Origin: an uncultured Collinsella sp.
Lineage (GTDB): Bacteria > Actinomycetota > Coriobacteriia > Coriobacteriales > Coriobacteriaceae
Direction of reading: 5' to 3'
DNA: 64,000 bases
Assembly (NCBI GenBank): GCA_900542965.1
Contig: UQPY01000001.1
Coordinates: 38,502 to 102,501, forward strand
A program made the position numbers and the translations under genes. A model generated the notes under the pieces. The model saw only the letters and a program-made list of their open reading frames with translations, was not told where the DNA came from and searched no databases. This document shows, piece after piece, positions 1 through 8,248 of the stretch. Position 1 is the first letter of the stretch, and each line of letters begins with the position of its first letter.

Positions 1-1039
1 CGTCGTGCAGGAAGGCATCGACGGCGACCTCGTTGGCGGCATTGAGCACGCACGGCATGGTGCCACCCGTCTTGCCGGCACGCTCGGCCAGTGCCAGACA
101 GCGGAAGGTATCCATGTCGGCAGCATCAAACGTGAGCTGCCCCAGCTCGCGGAAATCGATACGAGGCGCCGGGGTATCCCAACGCTCGGGATACGAGAAC
201 GCGAACTGGATGGGAATACGCATGTCGGAAGCACCGAGATGCGCCATCACGGAACCGTCGGCGAACTCGACCATAGAGTGAATCTTGGACTGACGCTGCA
301 CGACCACGTTAATGAAATCGAGGTCGCAGTTAAACAGATGCATGGCCTCAATGCGCTCCAGGCCCTTGTTCATGAGGGTGGCGGAGTCAATGGTGATCTT
401 GGCACCCATGGCCCACGTGGGATGCGCGAGGGCATCGGCACGCGTCACGCGATCGAGCTCGTCGCGCGTGCGGCCAAAGAACGGACCACCCGAGCAGGTG
501 AGCCAAATACAATGAGCCTCGCGCGGGTTCTCCCCCAGATAGCACTGGTAAATGGCGGAGTGCTCAGAGTCGACTGGAATAAGCTGGCCCGGTTGCGCCA
601 ACGGCATAAGCAAGTCGCCACCGACGACGAGGGACTCCTTGTTGGCAAGGGCAAGGCGCTTATTCGAGGTCAAGGCCGCATGGCTCGCCTCGAGACCGGC
701 GGCGCCCACAATAGCGACAAGCACGCAGTCGACATCGTCGCGACACGCGAGCTCGCAAACCGCCTGCGCGCCAACGCCGAGCTTCGTTCCCTCGGGCAAC
801 TCCTGCAGCACGGCGTCATCGCCATGATCGACATCGGCCACGGCAACCGCCGGAACCGAGAACTCGCGGGCAGCGGCAACGAGCTCGGAGGTACTGGAGT
901 TAACGGACAGCGCCGTCACCTGCAGGCGATCGGCATGCTGGCGGCACACATCGAGCGCCTGGGTGCCGATAGAGCCCGTACAACCCAAGATGGCAACGCG
1001 AAGGCGTCCATCGGGGCCATACGTCGTCTGGAAGGACAT
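1..1039 (-). CDS. dxr: 1-deoxy-D-xylulose 5-phosphate reductoisomerase (3' end cut by window)
   Basis: Catalyses the NADPH-dependent conversion of DXP to 2-C-methyl-D-erythritol 4-phosphate, the first committed step of the MEP isoprenoid pathway, in the cytoplasm. The minus-strand translation begins MSFQTTYGPDGRLRVAILG, and the NADPH-binding GCTGSIG follows at once. Further on are the family motifs ANKESLVVGG and the metal/substrate motif DSEHSAIYQC, then GPFFG and IDSATLMNKGLE. About 346 residues lie in the window; the family is about 390 long, so the last 45-50 residues are off the left edge. The ATG overlaps the cdsA stop by one base, so it is translationally coupled as the last visible gene of the pyrH-frr-uppS-cdsA-dxr run. 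Identification is firm. Confidence 0.96.
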   Translation of the reverse strand, partial: MSFQTTYGPDGRLRVAILGCTGSIGTQALDVCRQHADRLQVTALSVNSSTSELVAAAREFSVPAVAVADVDHGDDAVLQELPEGTKLGVGAQAVCELACRDDVDCVLVAIVGAAGLEASHAALTSNKRLALANKESLVVGGDLLMPLAQPGQLIPVDSEHSAIYQCYLGENPREAHCIWLTCSGGPFFGRTRDELDRVTRADALAHPTWAMGAKITIDSATLMNKGLERIEAMHLFNCDLDFINVVVQRQSKIHSMVEFADGSVMAHLGASDMRIPIQFAFSYPERWDTPAPRIDFRELGQLTFDAADMDTFRCLALAERAGKTGGTMPCVLNAANEVAVDAFLHD

Positions 1040-1938
1040 TACAGCACGCCTCCGATCATCAGCAACAGCTGCGCGGTGATGCAGCCGAAGATAAGCGAGT
1101 CGCTACGATCGAGCATGCCGCCGTGGCCCGGGATAAGGTTGCCGGAATCCTTGACGCCCACACCGCGCTTGATGCGCGACTCGATAAGGTCGCCGATAAC
1201 GCCCAGAATGGACACGACCACGCCGCACAGCAGCGCATAGGGCAGGCTGAGCTTGTAGAAATGCGTCGCCCACAGGATGAGCCAAATCAAAACCGAGCCC
1301 AGGATGCCGCCGGCAAACCCCTCCCAGCTCTTTTTGGGAGAGATCTTGGGAACCATCTTGTGCTTGCCGATACGGCTGCCCACGATGTAGGCAAACGAAT
1401 CGGAGACCCAAAGGGACGCGCAAACGCCCACTGAAAGCAGGGCACCGGCAAAACCGGGCACGGCATCGCGCAGCAGCACGATAGCCGACAGCATAAAGCC
1501 AGTGTAGATGGGGCCCATGAGCGTCACGGCCACATCAGAGATGCGGGTACGCGGCGACCAGACATACCAAATGCCCACAGCGAGCATCAGGGCAAAAAGC
1601 AGGGCATTCAGCAACATCGAATCGCCCAACGCCGACAGCGGAAAGAGTACGGCGGCAGCGATACCCATGCGCTCGTTAGCCATCTTGCCATCGAGCCTTG
1701 TCATACGGAAAAACTCATAGCAGCACAGACCGCTCATGACAGAAACAAAGATGGCCGTGGGCACGATACCCAAAACCAGGCACAGGATAAAGACAACGGC
1801 ATAAACGATACCGGCGGCGGCACGGGTAATAAAGCCCGCAAGCCACGAACCGGTGCCATTCTTCGCTGCGGGCGCTCCCGCAGTGACAGCCTTGCGCTCA
1901 GATGTCTTGGGAGCAGTTGCCTTGGGACGATCGGACAC
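1039..1938 (-). CDS. cdsA: Phosphatidate cytidylyltransferase (CDP-diglyceride synthase)
   Basis: Makes CDP-diacylglycerol from phosphatidic acid and CTP at the membrane, the precursor of phospholipids. The 299-residue protein has several hydrophobic membrane segments. Near residues 254-281 it carries the CdsA family signature, with the core KDSGNLIPGHGGMLDRSDS. The N-terminal 30 residues are polar, Lys/Ala-rich and not conserved in the family. The start codon is GTG. It lies two bases after uppS and overlaps dxr by one base, so uppS-cdsA-dxr reads as one lipid/isoprenoid operon, an arrangement common in bacteria. Confidence 0.95.
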   Translation of the reverse strand: MSDRPKATAPKTSERKAVTAGAPAAKNGTGSWLAGFITRAAAGIVYAVVFILCLVLGIVPTAIFVSVMSGLCCYEFFRMTRLDGKMANERMGIAAAVLFPLSALGDSMLLNALLFALMLAVGIWYVWSPRTRISDVAVTLMGPIYTGFMLSAIVLLRDAVPGFAGALLSVGVCASLWVSDSFAYIVGSRIGKHKMVPKISPKKSWEGFAGGILGSVLIWLILWATHFYKLSLPYALLCGVVVSILGVIGDLIESRIKRGVGVKDSGNLIPGHGGMLDRSDSLIFGCITAQLLLMIGGVL

Positions 1939-1940
1939 GA

Positions 1941-2735
1941 TTAAGCCTCCTCGGTCTTGCTCAGACCACCAAACCTACGGTCACGGCCCTGATAGGCCAA
2001 AATGGCGTCGACAAGGCCCCAACGATCAAAGTCGGGCCAATAGGTATCGGTGACGTAGAACTCGGAATAAGCCACCTGCCACAGCAGATAGTTCGAAAGG
2101 CGCAGCTCACCAGAGGTGCGAATCACAAGCTCAGGATCGGGAAGACCGGCGGTATAGAGGTGGGAAGCCACCGTATCGTCATCAATTGCAGCGGGATCGA
2201 TCTTACCGGCGGCAGCGTCGAGTGCGATCTGACGGGCGGCGCGGGTGATCTCGGCACGGGCGCCATAGTTAACGGCCAGCGCCAGCGTCATGCCAGTATG
2301 GTCAGCGCACTCGGCAAGACCACGTTCAAAGACGTCACGCGTCTTTTTGGGCAGTGCGGAAATGTCACCCAAAAAGACAACACGCACGTTCTCACGCTTG
2401 AGCAGGGGCAACTCATCGACAAATGTCTTGGCAAAGAGGTGCATCAAGACGTTGACCTCGTGCTGCGGGCGATTCCAGTTTTCGGTAGAAAACGCGTAGG
2501 CCGAAAGCACGTCGACGCCCAAGCGCACGCAGGCGGTAATGATCTCGCGCAGGGAGACGATGCCGGCCTTATGGCCCTCGGTGCGGGCAAGACCGCGTGA
2601 CGTGGCCCAACGACCGTTGCCATCCATGATGCACGAGATATGGTGCGGAATGTTATTGAGGTCAAGGTCGGAAAAACCGACGCCCGCAGGGGCGTCGGCA
2701 AAGTACTCGACCAGTTTATGCTCGTCGTATTGCAC
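1941..2735 (-). CDS. uppS: Isoprenyl transferase (undecaprenyl diphosphate synthase family)
   Basis: Cis-prenyltransferase that condenses farnesyl diphosphate with isopentenyl diphosphates to make the C55 carrier for peptidoglycan and surface glycans. The 264-residue protein shows the catalytic block MDGNGRW (Asp38) followed by the basic/His region SRGLARTEGHKAG. AFSTENWNRP follows at residues 81-90, and the C-terminal RTSGELRLSN block binds the second diphosphate. The start is GTG at 2735, immediately after the frr stop. The gene supplies the lipid carrier that the glycan module at 54-64 kb would need. Whether the product is exactly C55 cannot be read from the sequence. Confidence 0.95.
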   Translation of the reverse strand: MQYDEHKLVEYFADAPAGVGFSDLDLNNIPHHISCIMDGNGRWATSRGLARTEGHKAGIVSLREIITACVRLGVDVLSAYAFSTENWNRPQHEVNVLMHLFAKTFVDELPLLKRENVRVVFLGDISALPKKTRDVFERGLAECADHTGMTLALAVNYGARAEITRAARQIALDAAAGKIDPAAIDDDTVASHLYTAGLPDPELVIRTSGELRLSNYLLWQVAYSEFYVTDTYWPDFDRWGLVDAILAYQGRDRRFGGLSKTEEA

Positions 2736-2736
2736 C

Positions 2737-3273
2737 TTAGATCTCCATGACCTCGGCTTCTTTTTCCTTCAGAAGCTCCTCGACCTTGGCAACATACTCG
2801 TCGGTATGCTTCTGGACCTTGGCCTGCTCGCGGCGGACATCGTCCTCGGTGAGCTCCTCGTCGCGCTCGAGCTTGTTGTTAAAGTCGCGACGGATGTTGC
2901 GGATGGAGACCTTGGCCTGCTCGGCGTACTCGCGGCACTCCTTGACGAGCTCGCGACGACGCTCCTCCGTGGGAGCCGGGAAAGGCAGACGCACGACGGT
3001 GCCATCGGAGTTAGGGGTAATGCCCAGGTCGGAGGCGCCGATGGCCTTGACGATAGCATTGATGAGCGCCTTGTCCCACGGCTCGATGAGCAGCATGTGG
3101 GCCTCGGGGGTCTTGACGGCGGCAACCTGCGTGACCGGCGTGGGAACACCGTAATAATCGACGGTGATGTCGGACAGAATGTTGGCATTGGCGCGGCCGG
3201 TACGAACCTTGGAGAAGTTATGCTTGAGGGACTCGAGCGACTTGTCCATATGGGCGGTGATGTTCTCTGCCAT
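2737..3273 (-). CDS. frr: Ribosome recycling factor
   Basis: Splits post-termination ribosomes together with EF-G. The 178 residues are close to the usual 185. The N-terminal SLESLKHNFSKVRTGRAN is the standard RRF opening, and the C-terminal half is a charged helical region ending in VEELLKEKEAEVMEI. It begins with ATG, two bases downstream of pyrH, and is followed at once by uppS. The order pyrH-frr-uppS-cdsA is the classical conserved arrangement. Confidence 0.96.
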   Translation of the reverse strand: MAENITAHMDKSLESLKHNFSKVRTGRANANILSDITVDYYGVPTPVTQVAAVKTPEAHMLLIEPWDKALINAIVKAIGASDLGITPNSDGTVVRLPFPAPTEERRRELVKECREYAEQAKVSIRNIRRDFNNKLERDEELTEDDVRREQAKVQKHTDEYVAKVEELLKEKEAEVMEI

Positions 3274-3275
3274 GC

Positions 3276-3998
3276 TTAATCCTCCTGATAGACGAGCGTG
3301 CCGACGGGCTCACCCGAAAGCGCGCGCTTGACGGTGTCCTCGCCATCGATGTTGAGGACCAAAATCGGCATACGGTTGTCCTGGCACAGTGCCGTAGCCG
3401 TGGAATCCATAACCTGCAGACCGCGGACGAGAACCTCGTGATAGGTAATCTTGTCAAAACGGACGGCATCAGCGCACTTGACGGGATCCTTATCGTAGAT
3501 GCCGTCAACCTTGGTGGCTTTAATCAGAATCTCGGCGCCGATCTCACACGCACGAAGAGCCGCGGCGGTGTCGGTCGTAAAGTACGGATTGCCCGAACCG
3601 GCGGCAAAAATAACGACGTTGCCCTTGGAAAGGTGGTTGATGGCGCGACGGCGAATATAGGGCTCGCAGATCTCGTTCATCTGGATAGCGCTCATCACGC
3701 GGCAGGGAACATCATTATGCTCGAAGGCATCCTGCAGGGCGAGCGCGTTCATAACGGTTGCCAGCATGCCCATGTAGTCGGCCTGAGCACGCTCCATGCC
3801 ACCGGCAGCGCCGGCCATGCCGCGGAAAATATTGCCGCCGCCGACAACGACGCCGACCTCATGACCAACGGCGAGCAGCTCCTTGACCTGCTTGGCAAGA
3901 TGGTCGGTAACCTTGGGGTCGATGCCATATTGGCCGTCGCCCATCAGTGCTTCGCCAGAAAGCTTAAGAAGCACGCGTTTATATCGGATGTCGGACAA
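3276..3998 (-). CDS. pyrH: Uridylate kinase (UMP kinase)
   Basis: Phosphorylates UMP to UDP with ATP. It belongs to the amino-acid-kinase fold and is normally hexameric. The 240-residue protein has the N-terminal phosphate-binding KLSGEALMG and the glycine loop [11 protein letters not shown], and the C-terminal half has the nucleotide-binding region of the family. The start chosen is TTG at 3998, because an AGGAGG-type site lies seven bases upstream and the next residues ([15 protein letters not shown]) match the family N-terminus. It sits 60 bases after the tsf terminator and begins a new transcript with frr, uppS, cdsA and dxr. Confidence 0.96.
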   Translation of the reverse strand: MSDIRYKRVLLKLSGEALMGDGQYGIDPKVTDHLAKQVKELLAVGHEVGVVVGGGNIFRGMAGAAGGMERAQADYMGMLATVMNALALQDAFEHNDVPCRVMSAIQMNEICEPYIRRRAINHLSKGNVVIFAAGSGNPYFTTDTAAALRACEIGAEILIKATKVDGIYDKDPVKCADAVRFDKITYHEVLVRGLQVMDSTATALCQDNRMPILVLNIDGEDTVKRALSGEPVGTLVYQED

Positions 3999-4028
3999 AG
4001 CGATCCTCCTTTAGATTGAACTCTCAAC

Positions 4029-4034
4029 ATTCTA
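4029..4034 (-). promoter_or_regulatory. Possible -10 element for pyrH
   Basis: The minus strand reads TAGAAT here, one mismatch from TATAAT, about 30 bases before the pyrH TTG and downstream of the tsf terminator. There is no convincing -35. A small perfect hairpin (GGCTCT, TCTT loop, AGAGCC) lies at 4040-4055 just upstream. Transcription start is inferred only. Confidence 0.35.
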
Positions 4035-4058
4035 TCAAAGGCTCTAAGAAGAGCCATG

Positions 4059-4093
4059 AAAAAGCAGGCTGTGAGTAAAACCCACAGCCTGCT
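4059..4093 (-). terminator. Rho-independent terminator after tsf
   Basis: Perfect 11-bp inverted repeat (4063-4073 with 4083-4093; arms AGCAGGCTGTG / CACAGCCTGCT) with a 9-base loop, followed on the minus strand by a run of five T. It ends the rpsB-tsf transcript and separates it from pyrH. Confidence 0.9.
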
Positions 4094-4116
4094 CATTACC
4101 AGCTACAAGAGCTTAT

Positions 4117-4986
4117 TTACTCGCCACGGACCAGACGGTCAAAGGCAACGACGGTAATGGTGTCGCCGAGCTCCTTGGAGACCTGCTCAGCGTACTTCTT
4201 GATAGTGAGGGAGCTGTCCTTGATGAACTCCTGCTCGGTGAGCACGGACTGCTTGTAGAACTTCTCCAGACGGCCGACAGCCATCTTCTCCTGAATGGCC
4301 TCGGGCTTGCCGGACTCGGCAGCCTGAGCCATGTAGATCTGCTTCTCGTGCTCGACGGTCTCGGCCGGAACCTGATCGCGGGTAGCGCAGATCGGGGCGA
4401 CGGCGGCAACCTGAAGGGCAACGTCGTGAGCGAAGGTCTTGAAGGACTCAGCCTGAGCGGTCTCGGCCTTCTCGAAAGCAAACTCGACGAGGACGCCGAT
4501 CTTACCACCCATGTGGATGTAAGAAGCAAGCGCGCCGTTCTCAGCCTTGCGGGCAGCGAAGCGGGAGATCTTCATGTTCTCGCCCATGATGTGAATCATC
4601 TCGGTGAGCTCGGAGGAAACAGTCTCCTCGCCCATCGGCTTCTCGAGCAGAGCGTCGACGTCAGCAGGCTCGGTGGTAGCGACAACCTCAGCGACCTTGG
4701 AAGCAAAGCCGGTGAACTTGGCGTTGGAGCCAACGAAGTCGGTCTCGCAGGAGAGCTCGAGCAGAGCGCCGGTCTTGCCATCCTCGGAGACGAACGCGGC
4801 GACAGCGCCCTCGTTGGTCTCACGGCCAGCCTTCTTGGCAGCCTTGGCGAGGCCATTTTTGCGCAGAACGTCGACAGCAGCGTCCATGTCGCCGTCAGCC
4901 TCAACGAGAGCCTTCTTGCACTCCATCATCGGGGAGTCGGTCATCTCGCGGAGCTGCTTGACCATAGCGGCGGTAATCTGGGCCAT
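4117..4986 (-). CDS. tsf: Elongation factor Ts
   Basis: Nucleotide exchange factor for EF-Tu. The 289-residue product has the N-terminal UBA-like domain (MAQITAAMVKQLREMT), then DSPMMECKKALVEADGD, the family's MMDCKKAL block. Next comes the ELSCETDFV core motif, and the C-terminal coiled-coil and dimerisation region follows. A longer in-frame reading begins five codons upstream. The start at 4986 is preferred because AAAGGA lies at the right distance and MAQITA matches family starts. The gene is cotranscribed with rpsB, 45 bases upstream, the usual rpsB-tsf pair. Confidence 0.97.
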   Translation of the reverse strand: MAQITAAMVKQLREMTDSPMMECKKALVEADGDMDAAVDVLRKNGLAKAAKKAGRETNEGAVAAFVSEDGKTGALLELSCETDFVGSNAKFTGFASKVAEVVATTEPADVDALLEKPMGEETVSSELTEMIHIMGENMKISRFAARKAENGALASYIHMGGKIGVLVEFAFEKAETAQAESFKTFAHDVALQVAAVAPICATRDQVPAETVEHEKQIYMAQAAESGKPEAIQEKMAVGRLEKFYKQSVLTEQEFIKDSSLTIKKYAEQVSKELGDTITVVAFDRLVRGE

Positions 4987-5031
4987 TGTGGTTCCTTTCA
5001 AAGAGATGAAAAAGAATTAACTAAGACTGAT

Positions 5032-5760
5032 TTACTCGGCCTTGGGCTCAGCGGCCATCTCGGCCTCGGAGACCTGCTCCTTGCCGGAGCCAGCGAGGCA
5101 GGCGTCAGCCATGAGCTCGCACATAAGGGTGACAGCGGAGATAGCGTCATCGTTGCAGGGGATGCCGTACTCGACCTCGTCGGGATCGGAGTTGGTGTCG
5201 ATCAGAGCGACGACGGGGATGTTCAGGCGCTGAGCCTCCTTGATGGCGTTCTCCTCGCGCTTGGTGTCGATGACGAAGAGAGCCTGGGGCAGACCCTTCA
5301 TGTCGCGAGCGCCACCGAGGTTGGTCTGGAGCTTGGTGAGCTCCTTGCCGAGAACAGCCTGCTCCTTCTTGGGCAGAACAGCCATGCGGCCGTCCTCGAC
5401 CATGGCCTCGAGCTCCTCCATGCGGTTGATGCGGGAGCGGATGGTGACAAAGTTGGTCAGCATACCGCCGAGCCAACGCTGGTTGATGTAGGGCATGTTG
5501 GCGCGCTCAGCAGCGTTCTTGACGGCCTCCTGAGCCTGCTTCTTGGTGCCGACGAACAGCACGTTGCCACCCTTGGCGACGTTCTTGACGAAGGTGTAGG
5601 CCTGGTCGGCGTCGAGGATGGTCTGCTTGAGGTCGAGGATGTAGATGCCGTTGCGCTCACCGAAGATGAACGGCTTCATCTTAGGGTTCCAGCGACGGGT
5701 CTGGTGACCGAAGTGGCAGCCGGCCTCGAGCAGGGTGCGGATATTAATCTTGGTAGCCAT
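5032..5760 (-). CDS. rpsB: 30S ribosomal protein S2
   Basis: Small-subunit protein on the solvent side of the 30S subunit. It is 242 residues, with the diagnostic N-terminus [20 protein letters not shown] and the block [20 protein letters not shown]. The C-terminus ends in an Ala/Glu-rich tail ([10 protein letters not shown]). The start is ATG with AGGAGG (5767-5772) six bases upstream. It is first gene of the rpsB-tsf operon. The upstream 220 bases hold a good promoter and a leader of about 135 nt, long enough for autoregulation by S2. Confidence 0.97.
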   Translation of the reverse strand: MATKINIRTLLEAGCHFGHQTRRWNPKMKPFIFGERNGIYILDLKQTILDADQAYTFVKNVAKGGNVLFVGTKKQAQEAVKNAAERANMPYINQRWLGGMLTNFVTIRSRINRMEELEAMVEDGRMAVLPKKEQAVLGKELTKLQTNLGGARDMKGLPQALFVIDTKREENAIKEAQRLNIPVVALIDTNSDPDEVEYGIPCNDDAISAVTLMCELMADACLAGSGKEQVSEAEMAAEPKAE

Positions 5761-5901
5761 GTTAAACCTCCTGTGGTTTGCCTCCGCGCGGGGTCATCCT
5801 CCAAAACCAACCCGGACATGTGCTACCAAAGCCCGGGCACCACGGTATGAAGTAGCCGCGCGTGCGTGATAAAAACATGTTGCCGTGAAGCAACCCGATG
5901 A

Positions 5902-5930
5902 ATGATAGCAGGAATGCTTCTTCCTGCCAA
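5902..5930 (-). promoter_or_regulatory. Sigma-70-type promoter for rpsB-tsf
   Basis: On the minus strand TTGGCA (5925-5930) and TATCAT (5902-5907) are separated by exactly 17 bases. Each is a near-consensus hexamer. The predicted start near 5895 leaves a 5' leader of about 135 nt before the rpsB ATG. Inferred by pattern only. Confidence 0.7.
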
Positions 5931-5979
5931 CCCGCAATCAAAACCACACACCTCGGTGCGGCGCGGGACGTCCCAACCA

Positions 5980-6822
5980 CTATTCGCCGCGGGGATGGGC
6001 TTGAGCCACGGCACGTTTGAGCCGATCGGGTGTGAGATGTGTGTAAATCTGCGTCGTGGACAGGCTCGCATGGCCCAGCAGCTCTTGAACCGAGCGCAGG
6101 TCCGCACCGCCCTCGAGCAAGTCGGTCGCAAAGGTATGGCGCATCGCATGCGGGGCGATGTCGGCCGGAATGCCGGCGAGCGTCGCCAGCGTATGGAACC
6201 GCCGCCTGAGCATGGCGGCACTCATGCGATTGCCGCGCGCCGATATAAGCAGCGGATGCGGCCCGGTAGCGGGGTCACGGCGCTTTGCCTGAGCGAGCAA
6301 CTCCGGCCTCCCCTCCTCAATATAGAGACGCGTCGCCTCGAGTGCGCGACGATACAGAGGGACAATACGTTCTTTGCTCCCCTTGCCCCAAAGTCGCAGC
6401 GTTCGCTCGGACCAACCAATAGACTCCACGTTGAGCGCCGCGAGCTCCGAGATTCGCGCGCCGGAGGCATAGAGCAACTCAAGCATCGCCGCATCGCGCA
6501 GTCCCGCGGGCGTCGAGGTATCAGGCGTCTTGAGCAGCGCCTCAACCTGCTGGGTCGTAAGGACGCCCGGCAGGTCACGTGGCAGCTTGGGCGATGCGAT
6601 CGCCGAGACCGCATCGCCCTCGACAATCCCCTCGGCAGCCATCCAGCGATAGAGAGATCGAATAGCCGACAGGTGCGCCGCAAGCGTTCGGGGAGCCACC
6701 TGCTCACGCGAAAGCTCGGCAAGATAGCGACGAATGGTGCGCACGTCGGCAGCGAAAGCATCAATATTCTCGCGCTCGCACCAGACAGCAAAGCGCTCCA
6801 GCCTCGAGCCATAGGCCGTCAC
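5980..6822 (-). CDS. xerC: Tyrosine recombinase XerC/XerD type; true start probably further upstream
   Basis: Site-specific recombinase for chromosome dimer resolution. In the 280-residue reading from GTG 6822 the catalytic set is complete: Arg123 (ASGARISE), Lys147 (GKGSK), His225 and Arg228 (PHAMRHTF), His251 (LGHASLSTT) and Tyr260. The SAM-like N-terminal domain is cut short in that reading. The same frame continues upstream and encodes SFIAYIARVEGLSPNTV, which is the normal XerC/D N-terminus, but contains no ATG, GTG or TTG before the trmFO stop. An ATA at 6900 with GGAGG nine bases upstream, or a CTG at 6888, would give 306 or 302 residues, the usual length. XerC versus XerD cannot be decided here. 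Confidence 0.85.
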   Translation of the reverse strand: MTAYGSRLERFAVWCERENIDAFAADVRTIRRYLAELSREQVAPRTLAAHLSAIRSLYRWMAAEGIVEGDAVSAIASPKLPRDLPGVLTTQQVEALLKTPDTSTPAGLRDAAMLELLYASGARISELAALNVESIGWSERTLRLWGKGSKERIVPLYRRALEATRLYIEEGRPELLAQAKRRDPATGPHPLLISARGNRMSAAMLRRRFHTLATLAGIPADIAPHAMRHTFATDLLEGGADLRSVQELLGHASLSTTQIYTHLTPDRLKRAVAQAHPRGE

Positions 6823-6896
6823 CGTGTTGGGAGAAAGTCCCTCAACACGTGCGATATAGGCGATAAACGAGTCGACGGTGTCGTACAGGTCAAAGG

Positions 6897-8234
6897 CTAT
6901 GACCGGTCGCCTCCAAACAAGTCGGAGCGCGTGGCCAAGTAGGCATCAAGGGCCTCGAGGGCGCGATCCGCATAAGCCTGATAGCGGTCGCGTTTGCTGC
7001 GGCGCTTACCATCCTCGAGTGGCGGCACCAGGCCAAAGTTGACATGCATAGGCTGATAGCCCACGGTGGCAGGATCGGTCGCATAGCCCACGAGCGCACC
7101 CAGGGCGCCCACACGCGGCAACTCGACGCCCGCGGCACCGATAGCCTCGGCATAGGTGTTGAGCGCCGCGAGCAGACCTGTCGCCACGGCTTCCATGTAC
7201 CCCTCGGTGCCGGTGATCTGACCGGCCAGACGCACGCCGGTACCGGGCACGGCAAAGGTGCTATCGAGCACGTGAGGGGCGTCGACAAAGGTATTGCGGT
7301 GCATGACACCGTAGCGGAAGAACTCAGCGTTCTCCAGGCCCGGCACCATATGGAAGACGCGCTTCTGCTCGCCAAAGGTCAAGTTGGTCTGGAAGCCCAC
7401 CAGGTTATAGGCGGTCTTCTCCTTGTTCTCGGCACGCAGCTGAATCGCCGCCCAGGGGCGACGTCCGGTACGCGGGTCGGTGAGGCCGACGGGCTTCATG
7501 GCGCCAAAGCGAATGGCGTCCTTGCCGGTGCGCGCAACTTCCTCGGCAGGCTGGCAGGCTTGGAACAGATCGCCGCCCTCAAAGTCTTTGAGCACCACGC
7601 GGTCGGCCGTGGTAAGCGCCTCGATAAAGGCCTCGTACTCCTCCTTGTTGAGCGGAGCGTTGAGATAGTCGCCGCTCCCCTGCTCCTCGTAGCGCGACTG
7701 CGAGAACAGCACGTCCACATCGAGCGTGGAGGCATCGACGATCGGCGCCGCCGCATCAAAGAATGCCAGGGCATCGCCACCGACGAGCTTCATAACCTCT
7801 TCGCTCAGCGCCGGTGAACACAGCGGACCCGCGGCAATGACCACGTGACCCTCGGGAATCTGCGTGACCTCGCCGTGCACGACCTCGATATTGGGACGAG
7901 CGGCAACCTCGGCCTCGACAAGCTCGGAAAACTTGACGCGGTCGACCGCCAAGGCGCCACCGGCGGGAACAGCCGCGCGATGGGCGCAATCGAGCAGGAC
8001 TGAACCCATGCGCTCAAGCTCGGCCTTCAGCAAACCAGCCGCGGAATCCGGACGGGTCGACTTAAACGAATTGGAGCAGACGAGCTCTGCCAGGTGATCG
8101 GTATGGTGGGCCGGGGAGCTCACCTGGGGGCGCATCTCGCACAGCTTTACGGCAAACCCGCGATCTGCCAGCTGGATCGCGCACTCCGAACCCGCCAGAC
8201 CGCCACCGATAACCGTCACCTGATCGAACTGCAT
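6897..8234 (-). CDS. trmFO: FAD-dependent tRNA (uracil-54-C5) methyltransferase
   Basis: Forms m5U54 in tRNA using methylene-tetrahydrofolate and FAD. The 445-residue protein opens with an FAD-binding Rossmann motif, IGGGLAGSECAIQLADRG, followed by MRPQVSSPAHHTDHLAELVCSNS, which is characteristic of TrmFO. The middle has the GTGVRLAGQITGTEGYMEA block and the C-terminus contains PMHVNFGLVPPLE. It lies 14 bases downstream of dprA and overlaps the extended reading frame of xerC. The same dprA-trmFO-xerC order is common in Gram-positive bacteria, usually with topA between dprA and trmFO; topA is absent here. Confidence 0.96.
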   Translation of the reverse strand: MQFDQVTVIGGGLAGSECAIQLADRGFAVKLCEMRPQVSSPAHHTDHLAELVCSNSFKSTRPDSAAGLLKAELERMGSVLLDCAHRAAVPAGGALAVDRVKFSELVEAEVAARPNIEVVHGEVTQIPEGHVVIAAGPLCSPALSEEVMKLVGGDALAFFDAAAPIVDASTLDVDVLFSQSRYEEQGSGDYLNAPLNKEEYEAFIEALTTADRVVLKDFEGGDLFQACQPAEEVARTGKDAIRFGAMKPVGLTDPRTGRRPWAAIQLRAENKEKTAYNLVGFQTNLTFGEQKRVFHMVPGLENAEFFRYGVMHRNTFVDAPHVLDSTFAVPGTGVRLAGQITGTEGYMEAVATGLLAALNTYAEAIGAAGVELPRVGALGALVGYATDPATVGYQPMHVNFGLVPPLEDGKRRSKRDRYQAYADRALEALDAYLATRSDLFGGDRS

Positions 8235-8248
8235 CTGTAAACACCTTT

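Noticed and set aside
5..1240. 411-codon plus-strand frame at the left edge
   Set aside because: Antisense to dxr and cdsA, whose motifs are clear; no ribosome site or family pattern.
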